From NCBI GenBank assembly GCA_025769875.1, contig JAGFNK010000229.1:1-64000 (forward strand): a stretch of 64,000 nucleotides of DNA, in the 5' to 3' direction. Under the pieces are notes generated by a model that saw nothing but the letters and a program-made list of their open reading frames with translations, did no database searches and had not been told where the DNA came from. Numbering within the stretch: position 1 is the first letter of the stretch; each line of letters starts with the position of its first letter. The position numbers were made by a program, and so were the translations under genes. This DNA is from Russula earlei (lineage: Eukaryota; Basidiomycota; Agaricomycetes; Russulales; Russulaceae). Below are positions 35,515 through 45,972 of this stretch, piece after piece.

Positions 35515-38500
35515 CCTTAGGTACCAATGTACATAAAATTACAAAAAGAAAGTCAATGCAGGTCAATTTGACTATATACATTGGAACCTCAAAAGCCGAA
35601 AGGAAAACCGCGTTAATCGACAGCGGAGCAACTGAATGCTTCATATCCCCCAAATTGACCAAACAACTTCAATTGAAAACGTGGAAGCTGTTGACACCTA
35701 GAGTGGTGAAGAATGTTGATAACACTTCTAATCGCCTAGGAAAGATCACTCAGGCAGTAGACTTGGAGTTAAAACTATTGGGACAAAAAAGCAAGCAACA
35801 GTTCCTTATAGCAGACATCGGACAAGACGATCTGATTTTAGGATACCCCTTCCTCGAATCAACGAATCCCAAGATCAATTGGACCAATGGAACATTATTA
35901 GGAAAGATAACTTTATCTGGAGACGAAGAAACACCAGAATGGATAAAGAACATTGCGCAATGGGAAGAAGGTGACGAACTTTGGATACAAACGCAATTGC
36001 GAAAAACTACAATTGCCCAACAATTAGCGGAATCCCAAGTGCAGTCAAAACAACTGACCTGGCAACAAATAGTCCCTCTCCAATATCATACCTACGGCCA
36101 AGTCTTCGAAGAACAAAAATCAGAAAGATTCCCCGGACCAAGAAAATGGGATCATGCTATCGATCTTAAACCTGACGCCCCTACGACGATCAACTGCAGA
36201 GTATACCCCCTTTCACCCAAAGAGAAAGAAGAACAAGGAAAATTTCTTGAACAAAACCTACGATTAAAGCGAATCAGAAGATCCAACTCACCATATGCAA
36301 GTGGTTTCTTCTTGATTAAAAAGCCTTTAATCCCAGAATTGATACATGCTCTAGCAGGCAAAGAACTCTTTACTAAATTCGATATCAGATGGGGCTACAA
36401 CAACATCAGGATTAAGGAAGGAGACGAATGGAAAGCAGCCTTCAAAACTAGCGATGGATTATTTGAACCAACGGTAATGTTTTTCGGATTAACTAACTCC
36501 CCAGCAACTTTCCAGACAATGATGGACGACATTTTTCAAGAAGAACTTGCTCAAGGATGGCTGAAGATTTACATGGACGACATCATTATCGCCACAGAAA
36601 ACGATGAAGAAAAACATAAATCTAAAGTTAACCACATCCTATCAAAATTGAAACAACACGACCTATATCTTAAACCAGAAAAATGTCAATTCCACAAAAG
36701 AAAAGTCGAATACTTGGGAGTAATCATTGGCGAAGGAAAAATCACCATGGACCCAGTAAAAGTCAAAGGAATTGGAGACTGGCCTACACCAAAAACATTA
36801 AAAGAAGTTCGAAGCTTCCTCGGATTCTGCAACTTCTACCGCAACTTCATCCCAAATTTCTCGATTAAAGCCAGACCACTCAATGACCTAACAAAAAAGA
36901 ATAAACAATGGGAATGGACACCCAGAGAACAACAAGCATTCCAATCACTAAAAGATACATGCGTATCCTACCCAGTTCTCCGAACTCCAGATTGGACCAA
37001 ACAATTTATCCTTGACACCGATGCATCAGGATTTGCCGTAGGAGCAGTTATTTCCCAAGAATATGAAGATGGACTCCATCCTATAGCATTCTATTCAAGA
37101 ACACTACTGGACGCAGAAAGGAATTACGACGCGCACGACAAAGAACTGGCTGCCGTCATCTTTGGCCTCAAAAGCGGCCGACCATTCTTCCTAGGCGCAG
37201 AGAAACCCGTCCGAATAAGGACAGACCACAAAAATCTTACATACTTTAAAGAACCACAGAAACTAACTGGACAGCAAGCAAGATGGATGCAATATATGCA
37301 AGACTTTAACTTAATTATGGAACACATCCTGGGACACACCAATACAATTGCCGACACACTTTCTCGTCGCAAAGACCTTAACAAGGGGGTAGAAGAACAA
37401 AAAACCACCCTCCTACCACCTGAAATATTCACATGAAAAATCTACTTACCCGACAAACTAGACAAACGACGAGAAATCCTACGACAATTTCACGATGCCC
37501 CACCTGCAGGACACCCCGGAATCGCCAACACATGGGACCTGGTCAAACAACACTATGAAGGACCCAAACTACGACAATTTGTAGAGCAATACGTAAAAGG
37601 CTGTGCCAAATGCCAAGAATCCAAAACTAATTTACCAAGAAAGAAAGCAACAGCGTTCCCACTCGACACACACGTCGAACAAGGCCCCTTCCAATACGTA
37701 TCAATGGACCTCATCACTGATTTACCAAAATCAGAGGGATTCGATAGCATCCTCACCATTGTCGATCAAGGATGTTCTAAAGCGACCAAATTCATCCCAT
37801 GTAACAAAACGATTGATGGAACAGGTGTCGCACACGAATATCTGAAACACCTCGTGCCTTGGTTTGGTGTCCCTAAAAGGATCATATCCGATAGAGACCC
37901 CCGGTTCGCATCAAACTTCTCCAAAGCATTATGCAAAAGCCTAGACATCAAACAAAACATGTCCACTGCATTTCACCCTCAAACCGACGGACAAACCGAA
38001 AGAATGAACGCCTGGCTAGAACAATACTTGAGACCCTGGACCGCAACCCATCCACACTCCTGGGCAAAAATACTTCCCATTGCAGAATATGCACATAACT
38101 CGTGGAAACATGAAACATCACGATGATCACCACACGAACTCCTCATGGGATTCAAACCCCAAATTAACATAAACCTCGAGGACAACAACGTTCCCGCCTC
38201 AACCGATCGACTCAGAGAACTAGAACAATCTAGACGTGACGCACAACAACTTTTGGAACGTAAACAACAACCCTCCAGACCTGATAACCCGGAAATGAAA
38301 GAAGGAACCCTCGTATGGCTAGAAGGCAAGAACCTCAAGACACGAGGAAACCACAAGCTAACCCCAAAACGTTACGGACCCTTCCCCATCATAAAAAAGA
38401 TTTCTAAAGTCGCCTACCAACTCCAACTTCCGTCATCCATGAAAATACACGATGTCTTCCATGTCAATCTACTCCTACCATATATAGAAACGGAAGAGTA

Positions 38501-38729
38501 TGGCACACCGTTCACACGACCTCCCCCAATCATCGATAACGAAGAAGAATATGAGATCAAGGCCATTCTAGATGCCAGAAGGTTTGGGCGAACACGTAAA
38601 CTCCAATACCTCGTACACTGGAAAGGCTACCCATCATCAGATGACTCATGGGTCGACCATCACAACCTCAACGCCCCCAGACTCCTCAAAGAATTCTACT
38701 CCGCTACGGCTGGACGACCCAACACATAA
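35485..38729 (+). pseudogene. Gypsy-1 pol: protease, RT, RNase H, integrase, chromodomain
   Basis: The -1 frame reads through ALIDSGATECF (aspartic protease), RT with FGLTNSPATFQ and YMDDII, RNase H (LDTDASGFAVGAVIS, YDAHDKELAAV), the integrase HHCC finger (H..H..CAKC), the DDE core (MDLITDLP, SDRDPRFASNF, GQTERMNAWLEQ) and a chromodomain (EYEIKAILDARRFGRTRKLQYLVHWKGYPSSDDSW). Defects: a 75-bp in-frame deletion at ~36321 removes the RT fingers segment that Gypsy-2 retains (KDGKFRPVQDYRNLN...), TGA at 37434 (CGA in Gypsy-2) and TGA at 38124. This copy cannot make a full polyprotein or a normal RT. Confidence 0.93.
37374..37390 (+). promoter_or_regulatory. Internal copy of the polypurine tract (candidate cPPT)
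   Basis: GACCTTAACAAGGGGGT here is identical over 17 nt to 40040-40056, which abuts the 3' LTR. It lies between the RNase H and integrase coding regions and encodes DLNKGV. Gypsy-2 keeps the same internal copy at 55157-55173. Confidence 0.6.
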
Positions 38730-38783
38730 AAGACCACCAATCCCCATCAACACTCTTCACTACTCCATTTCCCTCATTCCAAC

Positions 38784-40040
38784 ATGTCCTCCAACGTCAA
38801 CTCACCCACTACCTCCTCCGCTACTCTCGTCCCTACTCCCCCACACTCTCCAGCTCTTATTCCTCTACCAATCTCTAGAGAACCATCCCCGTCTACAGCC
38901 GCGACTATCAATGCTCGACTCCTGATACGACGTGCAGCACGACATGCAGCAATGATAGCGCAAGCCCAAGAACTTTGGCACGAAGAGACTCTACCTACCA
39001 TACTGCGAGCCTTTGGCAACCGCTCCCCCACTAGAGGAACTGACTCCCCAGTTGCCCGCAGCCCGTCCTATCATGTTCGTTCCCCCTCTCCTGACCCTAT
39101 CCCCATCCCTCCTCGACTCGATACACCCATTCCCCAACAACCAATTAACCTGGTACTCCTCAACGAAAACTTTATTCCCATACCCCCACGAAACAACGAC
39201 ACCCCCCCACCAGCCTATACAGTACCCGTGGCTCCAGGAACAGATACTGCGGCTGAACTACGCGAACTAGGTGACAACTGGATGGAGGGAACCTTGGGAC
39301 TTGACATACTAATCCCCGACCCCGGCAATGAGGACGACACGATTCCCCCACGATTCATTCTACCAGATCTGACCAATGGTTTCCCATCCGTCACTGCTAC
39401 GTACGGACCTGGATGTCCTACTCATCGAATCTCGATCCGAGCTCGTGCTGACCCCTACCCTCGTCCCCTCCTTACCACAAAAGACGCCTTCCTATTCCAA
39501 GAAGGGCTTAGACATACTAAGGCCGTCAATGAAGCCCTCACTTTCGAACGAGATCTATCCCTTGAAGCCGAAGTCCTTCAATATCGATTCGCCATCAAAA
39601 AAGCACGACAAATGGCTAATCAACTCGTAACGGCTAGAGGACGCTACCACGACATGCTGTGGGAGATCCGAGACAGTGAAGTCAAATTGGCCAAAGCCAA
39701 CGCCAAGACCCGACTTGAACCTAGAATCCTATTCCAATCTATGCCACAGCTAACCGAACAGGAACATAAGGATGCCAAAGAGGCGATCATGGACCCCTGG
39801 TACCAGTTCTCCCCCCGTGTTTCCGATAAATGCTCTTGGTGTCTCGACGGGGGACACGACACCATCGATTGCCCCAAAATCACTACCTGCGTTCTTTGCA
39901 ACCGCCATGGACACAAGGCAGACCTCTGCAGAACTCCACATCGACACTGCAAAGTACACAAAATATGTCGAGTTCCAAGAGACCAACTCCACTATCACAC
40001 TCATCACTGCGTCTCTAACGTTCACCCCTATACAGGATAG
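38784..40040 (+). CDS. Gypsy-1 third ORF with two CCHC knuckles (env position)
   Basis: 418 aa, intact, starting 54 bp after the pol stop and ending just before the polypurine tract. The N-terminal ~150 residues are Pro/Ser-rich (SPALIPLPISREPSPS, YHVRSPSPDPIPIPPR). A middle acidic patch (LDILIPDPGNEDD) is followed by a helical, probably coiled-coil stretch (LEAEVLQYRFAIKKARQMANQL). The C-terminus has two C-x2-C-x4-H-x4-C knuckles (CSWCLDGGHDTIDC, CVLCNRHGHKADLC) and a further Cys/His cluster (HCKVHKICRVP...HYHTHHC). There is no signal peptide or membrane segment, so it is not an envelope. Gypsy-2 has the homologue at 56565-57773. Function unknown; nucleic-acid binding is inferred. Confidence 0.85.
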   Translation: MSSNVNSPTTSSATLVPTPPHSPALIPLPISREPSPSTAATINARLLIRRAARHAAMIAQAQELWHEETLPTILRAFGNRSPTRGTDSPVARSPSYHVRSPSPDPIPIPPRLDTPIPQQPINLVLLNENFIPIPPRNNDTPPPAYTVPVAPGTDTAAELRELGDNWMEGTLGLDILIPDPGNEDDTIPPRFILPDLTNGFPSVTATYGPGCPTHRISIRARADPYPRPLLTTKDAFLFQEGLRHTKAVNEALTFERDLSLEAEVLQYRFAIKKARQMANQLVTARGRYHDMLWEIRDSEVKLAKANAKTRLEPRILFQSMPQLTEQEHKDAKEAIMDPWYQFSPRVSDKCSWCLDGGHDTIDCPKITTCVLCNRHGHKADLCRTPHRHCKVHKICRVPRDQLHYHTHHCVSNVHPYTG

Positions 40041-40058
40041 ACCTTAACAAGGGGGTAA

Positions 40059-40552
40059 TGTCACAAGAACCGGTACATCGGACCGGACCGGCAACTGGAC
40101 AAGCCTACCCGGACGTGCCTCAAGTTTCTCTCGTGTTTCATGACTCTTTCATAGCCTCGCACATACCAGACGTTTCCCGCGTGTTCCAGTTCGATTGCCT
40201 CACCTCTACCTCATGAATACTATTTGATATAGTATCTGACATGTATATAAGACTGCTGATTAACGAGGACAAGCCCTAAGCTTGTTCTCCTGTGAAATAT
40301 CACTGGTTTTCTCGCTTCAGGACTTGTAGGCTTGCAAGACATCAAGCATCTCGTCTGAAATTCCTACTACTCATAAGTCTTCTCAACGCGAAGACTTATT
40401 CGTAGTTTCCCTTCTCCGCGGAACATATTTGCCTTGGCAATATCGTCTCCGAGATCCCCGAAACTCGCGAGGACTTAGTGTCTCGCTCGACTCGCTGCGC
40501 TCATCTCGCGCGTGAACCGATTTGTCAGCGACACCGCCCCCAGTCGGTGACA
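40059..40552 (+). repeat. Gypsy-1 3' LTR
   Basis: 494 bp, same termini and TATA box as the 5' copy. Preceded by the polypurine tract AACAAGGGGGTAA. Three visible differences from the 5' LTR, all transitions. Confidence 0.95.
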
Positions 40553-40557
40553 ACACC

Positions 40558-41676
40558 TGTGAACAGCCCCCGCATAGAAGCCTTCCCCAACCTCCCAGCT
40601 GGCGCCCCAGACTGGAACGGGCAGGTCAAAATAGAAACAGGCGGAGCTGACCTCACTAAAGCACACGTAAACCAAGCCAAGCAAACCAACCTAATAACAG
40701 TACTGTGCCGCACTGGAACAGCCATCAACATATTTTGCAACGGAATCAAAACCAACCAAGGACGCACAGACAACAAACAAATCGGTGCTATAGCGGCAGT
40801 TCTCTACGAAAATGGGAAGATTTGGGGACACAAAGAGCGTGCGCTTGGAACATCGGTGACAGATGAGAACACCATCACACACTCCCTCACAGCTGGACTC
40901 GAAGTCCTAACTGATTATCTCAACACACTAACGACACCAACAGGCACACTTGTCCATATATGTCTGCCTACACGCCATGCGACAGAACAAACCACCAACT
41001 CCAAGCCTCATAACGAACAGGAGATGGCCCTGCGCCACCTGAAACAACTAGGTGAGATCATAACCGCACACCCCCATACGAACATAAAGCTGCTCTGGAT
41101 ACCCAGAAACAAAAAATGACAGGATACCGGAAGGCCAAACAACTGGCCGCCACTACCGCACGCACAGCTCATGCTGAACAGGAAGCAGAACCCCCGACAC
41201 TGTGCGAACAAAAAAGAAGACATGAGAGGGAAGCCGTAACGGAATGGGAAAAGAGTTGGCATGACATGCCTCGCACCTCCCTCACCTACCGCACGGCCCT
41301 CACCAAACCCCCAGACGGGAAACCGCACCCCTCCGCCGTCGCACAGAAAGCAACAAACAAGACCAATTCAGGTCAACATAACACCGAACTAAACAGGACC
41401 CACGGAACAGGACCCAAAGCTAAGTTCCCAAGAACCATCACATCCACCTTCTACCGCCTCATAACAGGTCATGCTTTCACAGGAGAATACACCCAACGCT
41501 TCCATCCAAACCACACACCTACCCAAATCGCATGCCAGTGTGGCGAATCCCCCCAAACAGTTGAGCACGTGCTCCTGTTTTGCCCAATCCATGACGACGC
41601 GCGCCGCAGACACCTGTCAAGAGGAGGCCGCCCACGAAACATCGCTCAGCTTTTCAACCACCCCGATCGGGCGTGA
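40558..41676 (+). pseudogene. LINE-1 ORF2, 3' part: RNase H and terminal CCHC-like motif
   Basis: Resumes the LINE coding sequence after Gypsy-1. The RNase H-like stretch (INIFCNGIKTNQGR, KQIGAIAAVLYENGK, ALGTSVTDENTITHSLTAGLEVL) has Asn where the first catalytic Asp (TDGS-type) is expected. A frameshift at the A-run near 41111 moves the frame (WIPRNKK-stop; the next frame starts MTGYRKAKQL at 41116). The C-terminus holds ACQCGESPQTVEHVLLFCP, the zinc motif typical of the end of LINE ORF2, and the frame stops at 41676. 41677-41942 is the 3' UTR, followed by poly(A). Confidence 0.85.
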
Positions 41677-41974
41677 AACACGCTGCTTTTCTTAAAAGAA
41701 ACCAAAGCGTGCCTCAAACCAAGGGAAACCTGGGACCCAGGAGGAACAAGGGAGAGAAGGGAAATGTAGACGTCCCAAACCACCACCCATGACCACCACA
41801 CCTTACACCCAAATGCTGTCATACCGCCTCAGCGGACTACCTTTACTTAAACTTCATAACGCCTAAACATAATACGTCGCTACCCAGCCCGTGACCACCT
41901 CTGTATCACGATATACGCGCTGCGGAATACAAATTCGGATTCAAAAAAAAAAAAAAAAAAAGGTTAATTCTGCT

Positions 41975-42300
41975 GCGTTGCCTGAACGACGCAGACGTGC
42001 CAGCCCTGACACAATCAAGTTTAACTTTAGTACGCAAGATACGTTGACAAAAATCGATGAATGCATGAATGAAAACCCATCTATTTGCTGATCGGACTTC
42101 TCGAGGCGGTGCTACAAATTCTGAACAATTCACAGATATGCTAACTTGAAAAAACGGTCGATGTGTTCTTGTTTTCGTGTCAGAGTTGAGGTGGAGCAGG
42201 GCCCAAAAGTGAGATCCTTCATTAATACTGTCGCGGGCATCGTTCCCGAGGTCCGTTAATTCCATCTTGTTTTGTTTCTTACCTGTTTTCTCGGATTTAG
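41975..42300 (+). pseudogene. Far 3' part of secreted-protein family copy 0
   Basis: Begins immediately after the second LINE target duplication. 'ttgctgatc(g/a)gact' (about 42085) and 'gatcctt...cccgaggtcc' (about 42210-42258) align with 47533 and 47620-47645, downstream of the intact family copy. It therefore belongs to the same locus as 24360-24921 and 26463-26686. Confidence 0.5.
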
Positions 42301-43905
42301 ACTACATACACTTTTCCCTTGACTAATGTACGGACAGACGACCTCTTGAACGAATAACGGTCTCAATGTATTTAACCTTGCCTTGCGTCTCGCAACTGAA
42401 AAAAGGTTTGTTGTTTGTTATCTCGCTCTGAATTCCTCGTGCGTGTCTCTATGTATTTGAAGCGCTCTCTTGAAGAAGCTTGTATTGGCCAAGGTGGCAG
42501 GATACAGGGTCGCCTCCGGGTCGCACTCAAGACGGGTCAGTCGCTAGCAGCATCGCCATCGAAAATCTTCTGAAATTCCCGTATGTGTATGTATCCGAGA
42601 ATTCGTTCAACTTCTAGGCTTTGAGTTCAAGAGCGATAGCCAGGGCCTCGTAGTCGTGTGGGAAATCGGTAGGCGATGTCTTGGGTCGGCCGGAGCCGTC
42701 GGGGCACTGGTCCAGACAGAGCGGCTGATTCCGCGGCTTGATGGAAGATCGGAGCCTCGTCTTGAGTAAAAGTAATGAGTTGCGAGGGAAAGGGGGCGGG
42801 AAGATGGTTTGTGATGGTAGGCGAAGGGCAGGTGTGGCTGATGGTCGGACGGGGAGACGAGAGTAAGAAACGACAAGTGAGAGGCGAGAAGCGACAGGTT
42901 AGATGGTGTGAGTTGAGGGCCTGGACCGGGACTGGTATGAGATCTAAGGGAAGTGAGCGCACTGGCTGTGGAATTGCACAGCCACGCGCCAGGCATGCGG
43001 CCGGAGTCCTGCCTTACAGTCCTTGGGTTGTCTTGGTATCTCCGTGCCTTTGTCATGGCAATGAAACTTCGAATCTTGTATCCTAAAAAAATACCCATCT
43101 ACTCGCACTCGTCTGCCTTACGAACTCACAAGCGCGTCCCCGAACCCAGTCGAATAGTAAACCTTTAAGGGGTATAAAGAACGAACGGCCCGGGAATTGG
43201 GTGCAGAAAACTGTGACGCTGGTGCAGAGGGGGCACGAAGGCGAAGACAGAATGGGCTGTAGTCGCGGGGAAAGAGGAGGAAGTTGAGTTGGGGACGCAG
43301 GAGTCAGAGATGAACCGCGGGTGGGTTCTTCTGCAAGTGCGACCGGCGGGAGTGAGGTTGAAAAGGGAGCGAGGCGAGGTGATGCTAGCACTAACCGGAA
43401 CGTCGACCAAGGAGCTGCGTTGGGCTATGTCTGGAGGAGCCGGGAATGAGCTGAGTGCGATAGAGCGAGAAGAGATGCATAGCACTGCTCTTGACGAACT
43501 TGCGGGTAGGCCCTTTCAATTGATGGAGAGATTGCCGAGACACCTTCTGACCGACGATATCGTTCGCCTCACTGGCACTCTCCGTAGTGATGGAGGCATG
43601 AAGGTTTCGAAGTCAGGTAGAGCCATGTGAAAAGGATGTCAAGAGCGACGATGTATGAAGAGCAAGCACGCGCTACCAAGGCAATCATTTGTTGGCCTCA
43701 CCTCTGACACCTCACTTTGGCTGGCAGTGATTTCCCTGCTTTCTCATCTCACTCGTCTGGCACTGGCTGGTGAGTACCGCTAGCAAACCATTCCCCCGCC
43801 TTTGGAATCGTGCTGACCTATGTCAGCCAGTATCCGTTTTGTTTAATCCTCCCAGTCAATCGCTATCTCCACAGCGACTCATTTCACTTTGCAGGACCGC
43901 CGACG
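42301..43905. repeat. Duplicated block, unit 1 (paired with 45700-46990)
   Basis: The minus-strand segment 42440-42640 aligns with the 5' end of the frame at 45667-45972 ('gaagat(c/t)tt(c/t)gatg', 'ccctgtatcctgcca', 'gagag(a/c)gcttcaa'). The promoter-like stretch 42730-42900 aligns with 46100-46240 ('gatggtcggacgggg'), and 43680-43860 with 46790-46950 (leader intron and TATG context). It holds a decayed copy of the unknown minus-strand gene; no intact frame. Confidence 0.55.
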
Positions 43906-44229
43906 ATGCAGCCATTCCACGTTTCGCTTCTCGCTCTTGCCATTTCCAATGCCATCCCAACTCTCGCCGAACTTGAAAGTCTGGCTTTCTCCGCTTATCA
44001 CAGATGCCTGGCTAGCGCCCGCGACGGTGCTGCACTGCGACGGACCGCAGTTCTGAGACGTGACAAGTCAGTCATCCCTCCCAAGACAGTTATGGGTGCT
44101 AGCCCGAAGGAACTGTTCCATGAAGCTCTAACAAGCCCCAGGGTTTTGTACAATGACACAAGACAGAATGTGTTTCAATATAGTAGGACGCGTTATAAAG
44201 TCCGCCCAACGTGTATGCCGGAGATTTGA
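43906..44229 (+). CDS. Secreted-protein family copy 1 (drifted, intron read through)
   Basis: 107 aa from ATG 43906. The signal peptide MQPFHVSLLALAISNAIPTLA matches that of the intact copy at 47005, and ASARDGAALRRTAVLRR matches its ASARDDAG...AVRD. At the position of that copy's intron both the GT donor and the AG acceptor are missing, and the intron-equivalent stretch stays open (ELESLAFSAYHRCL). Downstream the sequence diverges (FHEALTSPRVLYNDTRQNVF). Flanking DNA 44270-44660 aligns with copy 0. Whether it makes a functional protein is unclear. No known domain. Confidence 0.45.
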   Translation: MQPFHVSLLALAISNAIPTLAELESLAFSAYHRCLASARDGAALRRTAVLRRDKSVIPPKTVMGASPKELFHEALTSPRVLYNDTRQNVFQYSRTRYKVRPTCMPEI

Positions 44230-45009
44230 TGAATAGCATTTATCTGTCCCATGATCCCGAACGGCCAGCCTCGCTTGCAAGTCGTTCATTGGATCACCTC
44301 TATTGGGCCGCGGCGGACGCTGTGACTGAAGATTGTTAGCTACCGGTGGTGGCGCTTACCTGTTATTCTCTGACGATACCTTTGCTTGCTACTGGTTACG
44401 CATGACGCCTTCGGTGGTCCTCATTGCGATGACTGTGGAAGATTAAATTGCCCTCTTACAAGGCTACTTCCCGCCATGAATGTAAGTTGTATCACCGCTT
44501 ATGTGGGCTGACCGGCGTCACTGTAAAGTAGCCTGAGGTGCCGTGGCCGCTCGACAGGGAGGAGGTGCGAAATTCGCAGAGAAGGGTCGACTAACATTAT
44601 CGCCAAAAACGAGTTGATATGCGTGTTGTGTACGCGTGTGGCTGGCTTGCCAATTTGTTTGTTAACCTTCTCAAGCTGCGGTTCTTCTACTCTGATCACA
44701 AGACAAGTCAATGGCAACTTGCCAGCGTTGATCGGAACGGGTCTGTGTACAAGTCGCGAAACGACAGAAAGGTTTGGAGTACGTGGGGGTGATCGCACTC
44801 TCTCCCTTTGGAATAATAACAAATAGCTCTGTTTCCTGTTCTCTCGCCCTGAATCCATCGCCACTGTCGCCCTTTTCTCAACATCAACTCAGTAGTTTTG
44901 AGCCGCAAAGCCAAGTTTCCTAATCCCGATCCGAAACCGGTCTGCGAGCGTCATGCATCTACGACCACTTACCTCTTCCTTCCTTCTTCGATCCAATCCG
45001 ATCTGCCTG
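44230..45009. other. Family 3' flank and spacer
   Basis: 44270-44660 is alignable with 24830-24921 plus 26463-26640 (family copy 0 without the TIR element), which confirms that the element inserted into this duplicated sequence. 44660-45009 holds no gene I can support. Confidence 0.45.
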
Positions 45010-45972
45010 AACTCACAACGTGTCCGCCATACTCGTGCCTCACCTGTAAGCCGGCGACGTGGTTCGCTAGCTGGAGTGTGATCAGCAACCTTGGGAGGTT
45101 TGAAGTATCTCTCGCTTCGACCACTCCTGGACAATCTCCAGGAATCGGCGTTTGAACTGCGCATAGAACGCAGCGTACGCACCGCGGACCGTCAGCCCAT
45201 GCATCTTGTAGATCACGTCGTCAAGTTCGCGGACATCGTGTGCTTATGTTAGGCAACGGAGACCGTCCTTGTTGGTAGGGTACTCTGGTTGTTGAGAAAG
45301 CAGACACTGACCAGCACGAACGCCGCGATCGCGGTGCTCTGGGCGGGTGCGCCAATCGCAAACGACATCACGATCTCGTCTGTTGAATCCTGCCCGCTAC
45401 TGTCGGACAGTCGATTCTGTCATAACTCAACTACACCAGCGATCATTGACCCTACGCTGCAGGCGGAGGATGAATATACGCGTCCCAGTAGCCATGGCAC
45501 CATCCAGTGGAATGGGTCTAGGGGTTCGAGATCCATAGTCGTACCAATAGAGATTGCGCCCATCGTACACCCGCCTGTGATCAGAATCGTCGACTGGTCT
45601 GCGTCGCGGACGTAAAGGTTATCACTGTTGTCGCGGGACGTCGCCGCAATGGAGATTAAAACTAAATCAATACCGTGGCGCTGCCTTGAACGTGTCATCG
45701 AAGTCATATCTCGAACAGGCAGCGTACCAGGATCTCACGGGGTGAGGGAAGAACGCCGCGCTTCGCTCGTCGTCAGCGAGCTGCTGGGACGCTCTAAACG
45801 GATCGCTGAACTGAAGATAAATTTTCATTACGTTGTCCTCGCTGTGTACACGAGTCCGAGCCGAACAGTCCACAATGTCTTGAAGCTCTCTCTCGATGAA
45901 GCGCGCAGTCGCCAGTATGGCAGGATACAGGGCCTCCAGGGTTGGAGCGTTGTCATCAAAGATCTTCGGCAA
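45010..45972 (-). pseudogene. Unrecognised minus-strand gene, probably decayed
   Basis: Minus-strand coding-looking pieces, each in a different frame: IFDDNAPTLEALYPAILATARFIERELQ... (45667-45972), NLYVRDADQSTILITGGCTMG (45420-45640), MSFAIGAPAQSTAIAAFVL (about 45315-45375) and LDDVIYKMHGLTVRGAYAAFYAQFKRRFLEIVQEW (about 45125-45235). Frame changes between the first two pieces are not all explained by GT...AG introns. I do not recognise the family. A truncated duplicate lies at 42440-42640. The gene is divergent from the secreted-protein copy downstream (47005), an arrangement repeated in unit 1. Confidence 0.35.

Larger units (their letters stand above)
33222..40552 (+). mobile_element. Gypsy-1: full-length Ty3/Gypsy chromovirus
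   Basis: 5' LTR 33222-33715 and 3' LTR 40059-40552, both 494 bp with three differences that I can see (all C/T). Flanked by the 5-bp target duplication ACACC (33217-33221, 40553-40557). Order: LTR, primer site, gag, pol (protease, RT, RNase H, integrase, chromodomain), extra ORF, polypurine tract, LTR. It is inserted in LINE-1 ORF2. Near-identical LTRs indicate a recent insertion. Confidence 0.97.
26687..41959 (+). mobile_element. LINE-1 copy: Tad1-like non-LTR retrotransposon, split by two insertions
   Basis: Bounded by a 15-bp target duplication AAGGTTAATTCTGCT (26672-26686 and 41960-41974) and a 3' poly(A) run (41943 on). The element itself is 26687-28985, 29953-33216 and 40558-41959, about 7.0 kb without insertions. 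It encodes a gag-like ORF1 and an ORF2 with endonuclease, reverse transcriptase, RNase H and a terminal CCHC-like motif. That domain order plus RNase H fits the Tad1/I group. The first base is the ORF1 ATG, so the 5' UTR is absent (5' truncation or a leaderless copy). Confidence 0.92.

Noticed and set aside
38784..40040. Third Gypsy ORF as an envelope gene
   Set aside because: No signal peptide, membrane segment or furin-like site; it has zinc knuckles instead.
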